Assembly (NCBI GenBank): GCA_023665325.1
Contig: JAMPED010000007.1
Span: forward strand, 1-7,915
DNA from: Acetobacter sp.
GTDB lineage: Bacteria; Pseudomonadota; Alphaproteobacteria; RF32; CAG-239
Direction of reading: 5' to 3'
DNA length: 7,915 nucleotides
Part shown: one piece after another, positions 5,843 to 7,915 of the stretch
How positions within the stretch are numbered: position 1 is the first letter of the stretch
Layout: the number at the start of each line of letters is the position of its first letter
The notes under the pieces: model-generated
Databases searched by the model: none
What the model saw: only the letters and a program-made list of their open reading frames with translations
What the model was told of the DNA's origin: nothing
Translations under genes and position numbers: made by a program

Positions 5843-5868
5843 GCGGTTCTGTGAAGAGCCGCTTTTTT
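5843..5868 (+). terminator. Terminator of the ThiE-like gene (part of the cassette)
   Basis: GCGGTTC (5843-5849) pairs with GAGCCGC (5856-5862) with one G-U pair, preceded by A-rich sequence and followed by six T. The same hairpin recurs at 7235-7260, with C/G at 5844/5861 replaced by T/A there. Confidence 0.9.
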
Positions 5869-5895
5869 AGTGTCTGAAGATTTATTTTTATTGGG

Positions 5896-5927
5896 TGCTT
5901 AAAAAATAGGTACATTATTTTTAAGCA
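5896..5927. other. Putative recombination site L1
   Basis: 32-bp dyad TGCT-N10-GTAC-N10-AGCA with AT-rich 14-bp arms on each side of GTAC (5910-5913). It marks the left end of the inverted segment in cassette 1. Confidence 0.8.
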
Positions 5928-5935
5928 ATAATCAA
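5907..5935 (-). promoter_or_regulatory. Outward-facing -35 of the OFF orientation
   Basis: In cassette 1 the promoter's -35, TTGATT (5935-5930 on the minus strand), points away from the ankyrin gene. Seventeen bases on it meets TACCTA (5912-5907), a poor -10, so reverse transcription is likely weak and would run into the ThiE-like gene's terminator from behind. Confidence 0.5.
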
Positions 5936-5994
5936 GAAATTTGTTTTCATTTAAATCAATGGCTTACCTTTTGGGGTAACTGCTATTTTTAAAT
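5914..5994 (-). other. 81-bp invertible promoter segment, copy 1 (OFF orientation)
   Basis: Reverse-complementing this segment gives 75 matches over 81 positions with 7306-7386 and no gaps, while the sequence on both sides matches directly. In this orientation no -35-like sequence lies 17 bases upstream of the fixed -10 TACAAT (5996-6001); GGGGTA occupies that place. The downstream ankyrin gene should be silent. Inverting the segment would place TTGATT exactly 17 bases before TACAAT. Confidence 0.9.
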
Positions 5995-6012
5995 GTACAA
6001 TATTTTTAAGCA
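5981..6012. other. Putative recombination site R1
   Basis: 32-bp dyad TGCT-N10-GTAC-N10-AGCA centred on GTAC 5995-5998. It is the right end of the invertible segment in cassette 1, and its core overlaps the fixed -10 TACAAT (5996-6001). Confidence 0.8.
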
Positions 6013-6047
6013 GTTATGCTTAATAAAAATATTTTAGGAGAAAAACT

Positions 6048-7211
6048 ATGACTATGAGTAATGCAGAAAAATATGAACTAATTGATGCGTTGTGTGAGGC
6101 TTTGGAAAAGGAAAAACCAATAGAAGAGATAAAGGAGCTTATATCAAAAGGAGCTGATGTTAATGGGATGCATTTTTATACCCATCCTTTTGATGAAGAA
6201 TGGGAACAATCTTGGGTTAAACCATTATTCTGCGCAAAAACAGTGGAACAGGTTAAGTTACTTATTGATGCTGGTGCTGATGTTAATGGGGCAGATAGTC
6301 GTGGTTGCTCAGTTTTGAGAAGTGCCAGAACGGCGGAGATAGCAAAAGTGTTACTTGAAGCGGGAGCTGATGTTAAAGGTCGAGATGTTTTGTCAGCAGC
6401 CAATACAGTGGAGCATACTAAACTTCTTTTAGATGCTGGTGCTGATGTTAATGCGAGAGATGAAGTGGGAAGAACAGTTTTGATGTATGCTGCGATGTAT
6501 GCTGAAACGGCACAAACTAAGCTATTTATTGAAGCAGGAGCGGATGTTAATGCGAAGGATGTATTTGGCGAGACAGCTTTGATGAAAGCAGCAACGGCAG
6601 AACAAACCAAGCTACTTCTTGAAGCGGGAGCTGATGTTAATGCGAAGAGTAGTGATGGCGGTATGGCTTTGATGCAAGCAGCAACGGTAGAACAAACGAA
6701 GCTACTTCTTGAAGCGGGGGCGGATATTAATGTGAAGGATAAATATGGTCATACGGCTTTAATGTATGCTGAAACGGCAGAACAAACCAAGCTACTTATT
6801 GAAGTGGGAGAGGATGTTAATGCGAAGAGTAGAGAAGGCAAGACAGCTTTGATATATGCTAAAACGGTAGAACAAACGAAGCTACTTCTTGAAGCAGGGG
6901 CGGATATTAATGTGAAGGATAAATATGATCATACGGCTTTAATGTATGCTGAAACGGCAGAACAAAAAGCTTTTCTTCAAGCTGTGCTGGAGAAAAAGGC
7001 AGTTCGTGAACACATTGAAACGCGTAAGTCTCAGATTTTGAAATCTCGCCAAATACGTAAACGTATGGAAGAGCAAAACCCGACAGAAAAAATGTCTAAT
7101 GTTGCTTTGGCAGACGAGATTGCAAAAGATAAAATCTCAGGTAAAGAGAAACGGACGATTACGCCGAGTGTTGCCTTGGATATTAAACGTCGAAAAGCAG
7201 CTGAGAAATAG
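6048..7211 (+). CDS. Ankyrin-repeat protein 1 (predicted OFF)
   Basis: The 387-residue protein has an N-terminal capping helix pair (residues 5-34), then about nine ankyrin units marked by GADVN-type turns at 35, 76, 105, 131, 164, 194, 224, 254 (GEDVN) and 284. Most units are 30 residues (xxGxTALMxAxTxEQTKLLLEAGADVNAK), three shorter than the usual 33, with the loop between the helices cut down to TAEQ or TVEQ. Residues 312-387 are a highly charged, helical, Lys/Arg-rich tail ending KRRKAAEK. There is no signal peptide or membrane segment. Ankyrin proteins bind other proteins; in host-associated alphaproteobacteria many are secreted effectors, but secretion is not shown here. The start has AGGAG seven bases upstream. 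Its promoter segment is in the OFF orientation. Confidence 0.93.
   Translation: MTMSNAEKYELIDALCEALEKEKPIEEIKELISKGADVNGMHFYTHPFDEEWEQSWVKPLFCAKTVEQVKLLIDAGADVNGADSRGCSVLRSARTAEIAKVLLEAGADVKGRDVLSAANTVEHTKLLLDAGADVNARDEVGRTVLMYAAMYAETAQTKLFIEAGADVNAKDVFGETALMKAATAEQTKLLLEAGADVNAKSSDGGMALMQAATVEQTKLLLEAGADINVKDKYGHTALMYAETAEQTKLLIEVGEDVNAKSREGKTALIYAKTVEQTKLLLEAGADINVKDKYDHTALMYAETAEQKAFLQAVLEKKAVREHIETRKSQILKSRQIRKRMEEQNPTEKMSNVALADEIAKDKISGKEKRTITPSVALDIKRRKAAEK
6430..6970 (+). repeat. 90-bp tandem repeats in ankyrin gene 1
   Basis: GAACAAACCAAGCTACTT-type segments recur every 90 bases (for example 6600, 6690, 6780, 6870). Positions 6683-6786 match 6863-6966 at 102 of 104 bases, a recent 180-bp duplication of two units. 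The same 90-bp repeats occur in the second gene. Confidence 0.85.
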
Positions 7212-7234
7212 GCTTTTGCGGATAAAAAGAAAAA

Positions 7235-7260
7235 GTGGTTCTGTGAAGAGCCACTTTTTT
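7235..7260 (+). terminator. Terminator of ankyrin gene 1 (part of the cassette)
   Basis: GTGGTTC (7235-7241) pairs with GAGCCAC (7248-7254), followed by six T. It differs from the cassette 1 hairpin by the paired change T7236/A7253, so the stem is intact in both. Confidence 0.9.
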
Positions 7261-7287
7261 AGTGTCTGAAGATTTATTTTTATTGGG

Positions 7288-7319
7288 TGCTTAAAAAATA
7301 GGTACCTTTAAAAATAGCA
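7288..7319. other. Putative recombination site L2
   Basis: 32-bp dyad TGCT-N10-GTAC-N10-AGCA centred on GTAC 7302-7305. Its left arm is identical to that of L1, and its right arm corresponds to the left arm of R1, as expected after inversion. Confidence 0.8.
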
Positions 7320-7386
7320 GTTACCCCAAAAGGTAAGTCATTGATTTAAATGAAAACAAATTTCTTGACTATTGCTTTAAAAAAAG
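7306..7386 (+). other. 81-bp invertible promoter segment, copy 2 (ON orientation)
   Basis: Same segment as 5914-5994 but in the opposite orientation, with six substitutions. Three of them cluster at the end nearest the crossover. The segment carries the -35 TTGACT near its right end, directed toward the ankyrin gene. Confidence 0.9.
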
Positions 7387-7393
7387 GTACAAT
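7365..7393 (+). promoter_or_regulatory. Complete promoter of ankyrin gene 2 (ON)
   Basis: TTGACT (7365-7370), 17 bases, then TACAAT (7388-7393): each box matches the consensus at five of six positions with optimal spacing. The -35 is inside the invertible segment and the -10 is in the fixed flank across the crossover core. Transcription would start near 7400, giving a leader of about 40 bases. Confidence 0.85.
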
Positions 7394-7404
7394 ATTTTTA
7401 AGCA
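7373..7404. other. Putative recombination site R2
   Basis: 32-bp dyad TGCT-N10-GTAC-N10-AGCA centred on GTAC 7387-7390. It lies within the promoter, covering the spacer and the -10. Confidence 0.8.
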
Positions 7405-7415
7405 GTTATGCTTAA
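7398..7415 (+). promoter_or_regulatory. Perfect inverted repeat in the leader (also at 6006-6023)
   Basis: TTAAGCA-GTTA-TGCTTAA, identical in both cassettes, lies at or just after the predicted transcription start. It shares the TGCTTAA motif with the recombination-site arms, so it may be an accessory recombinase site, an operator, or a 5' hairpin of the mRNA. Confidence 0.5.
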
Positions 7416-7439
7416 TAAGAATATTTTAGGAGAAAAACT

Positions 7440-7915
7440 ATGACAAAAGTAAAACAAGAGAAATTAAATCAGGAATTGTTTGTGGCATTACGAAAAAGAT
7501 ACCCTGTAGAAGAGATAAAAAAAATTCTTGAAAAAGGAGCGAATGTTAATGCAAGAGGTGAAGCGGGAAGAACAGCTTTGATGAAAGCAGAAACAGCAGA
7601 ACAAACCAAGCTACTTATTGACGCTGGTGCTGATGTTAATGCGAAGAGTAGAGACGGCGAGACAGCTTTGATGAAAGCAGAAACGGCAGAACAAACCAAG
7701 CTACTTATTGAAGCAGGGGCTGATGTTAATGCGAAGAGTAGTGATGGCTGGACAGCTTTGATGTATGCTAGAACAGCAGAACAAACCAAGCTACTTATTG
7801 ACGCTGGTGCTGATGTTAATGCAAGATGTGAAAGGGGAGGAACAGCTTTGATGTATGCTAAAACGGCAGAACAAACCAAGCTACTTATTGAGGCGGGGGC
7901 TGATGTTAATGCGAA
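7440..7915 (+). CDS. Ankyrin-repeat protein 2 (5' part; predicted ON)
   Basis: An open frame from ATG 7440 (AGGAG seven bases upstream) runs off the window after 158 codons. It opens with a capping helix (EELFVALRKRYPVEEI-like; residues 8-32) comparable to that of the first gene. At least five units of 30 residues with GADVN or GANVN turns and the TALMxAxTAEQTKLLI core follow. The units are closer to each other than those of gene 1, at both protein and DNA level, with a 90-bp period (7599, 7689, 7779, 7869). The C-terminus is not seen. It is a tandem paralog of gene 1 with the same cassette in front but the promoter segment flipped, so the two genes are expected to be in opposite expression states in this sequenced genome. 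Confidence 0.92.
   Translation, partial: MTKVKQEKLNQELFVALRKRYPVEEIKKILEKGANVNARGEAGRTALMKAETAEQTKLLIDAGADVNAKSRDGETALMKAETAEQTKLLIEAGADVNAKSSDGWTALMYARTAEQTKLLIDAGADVNARCERGGTALMYAKTAEQTKLLIEAGADVNA

Larger units (their letters stand above)
5836..6052 (+). repeat. Ankyrin-gene control cassette, copy 1 (duplicated intergenic unit)
   Basis: This unit recurs at 7228-7444 with a constant offset of 1392 bases and no net gaps. It consists of a terminator hairpin, a conserved left flank (5869-5909), an 81-bp segment (5914-5994) inverted relative to the other copy, a conserved right flank (5995-6047) with an AGGAG, and the first two codons. Flank identity is near complete. The 210-base gap between the ThiE-like gene and the ankyrin gene holds nothing else. 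Confidence 0.93.
7228..7444 (+). repeat. Ankyrin-gene control cassette, copy 2
   Basis: Second copy of the unit at 5836-6052: terminator, left flank, 81-bp segment in the opposite orientation, right flank with the leader and AGGAG, then ATGAC. The match to copy 1 fades just inside both neighbouring genes, so the cassette behaves as a module placed in front of each ankyrin gene. Confidence 0.93.

Noticed and set aside
5838..6047. Insertion sequence or transposon end as the cause of the duplicated intergenic DNA
   Set aside because: There is no transposase, no target-site duplication and no terminal repeats at the outer borders. The inverted repeats bound only the inner 81 bp, which fits inversion better.
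6176..6610. Minus-strand open frame opposite ankyrin gene 1, and a similar one at 7469-7879
   Set aside because: These are mirror images of the ankyrin repeats. The repeat period keeps the antisense frame open, and no start signal is present.

Overview
The window looks like chromosome of a low-GC, host-associated alphaproteobacterium. The main taxonomic evidence is the block zauP-like / zapA / 6S RNA / ymdB on the minus strand, which is an alphaproteobacterial gene order, here without the 5-formyltetrahydrofolate cyclo-ligase gene that often sits between 6S RNA and ymdB. Ankyrin genes, a leucine-rich-type repeat protein and many small palindromic intergenic repeats fit an uncultured gut or endosymbiont-type lineage. 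The exact taxon cannot be read from this sequence.

Layout. Positions 1-53 hold the terminator of a gene outside the window. Positions 54-770 carry no credible gene, but contain at least eight short palindromic repeats of three kinds. Position 771 onward has a promoter, then an exported protein of unknown function (879-1391, +). A bidirectional terminator separates it from the minus-strand 3' remnant of an outer-membrane beta-barrel gene (1480-1650). A four-helix membrane protein (1771-2226, +) follows and ends in a strong terminator. A 414-residue solenoid protein with five 41-residue units (2326-3570, -) has its own near-consensus promoter. Next come ymdB (3733-4530, -, TTG start), 6S RNA (4556-4706, -), zapA (4726-5049, -) and a small coiled-coil gene (5051-5260, -). 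A divergent promoter region leads to a degenerate ThiE-like gene (5343-5837, +).

The most notable part is 5836 to the end. Two ankyrin-repeat genes lie in tandem (6048-7211, and 7440 running off the edge). Each is preceded by the same ~215 bp cassette at an offset of exactly 1392 bp: terminator for the previous gene, an 81-bp segment, a leader with Shine-Dalgarno, and the start codon. The 81-bp segment is inverted in one cassette relative to the other (75 of 81 positions match, no gaps, when one copy is reverse-complemented), while both flanks stay in direct orientation. The segment is bounded in both cassettes by 32-bp dyads of the form TGCT-N10-GTAC-N10-AGCA. The -35 box (TTGACT/TTGATT) is inside the segment and the -10 box (TACAAT) is in the fixed flank, overlapping the crossover core. 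The second ankyrin gene therefore has a complete promoter with a 17-bp spacer (ON), and the first has its -35 pointing away (OFF).

Interpretation: this is a phase-variable array of ankyrin genes, possibly effectors, controlled by site-specific promoter inversion, with each gene insulated by its own terminator. No recombinase is encoded in the window. The array probably continues past the right edge.
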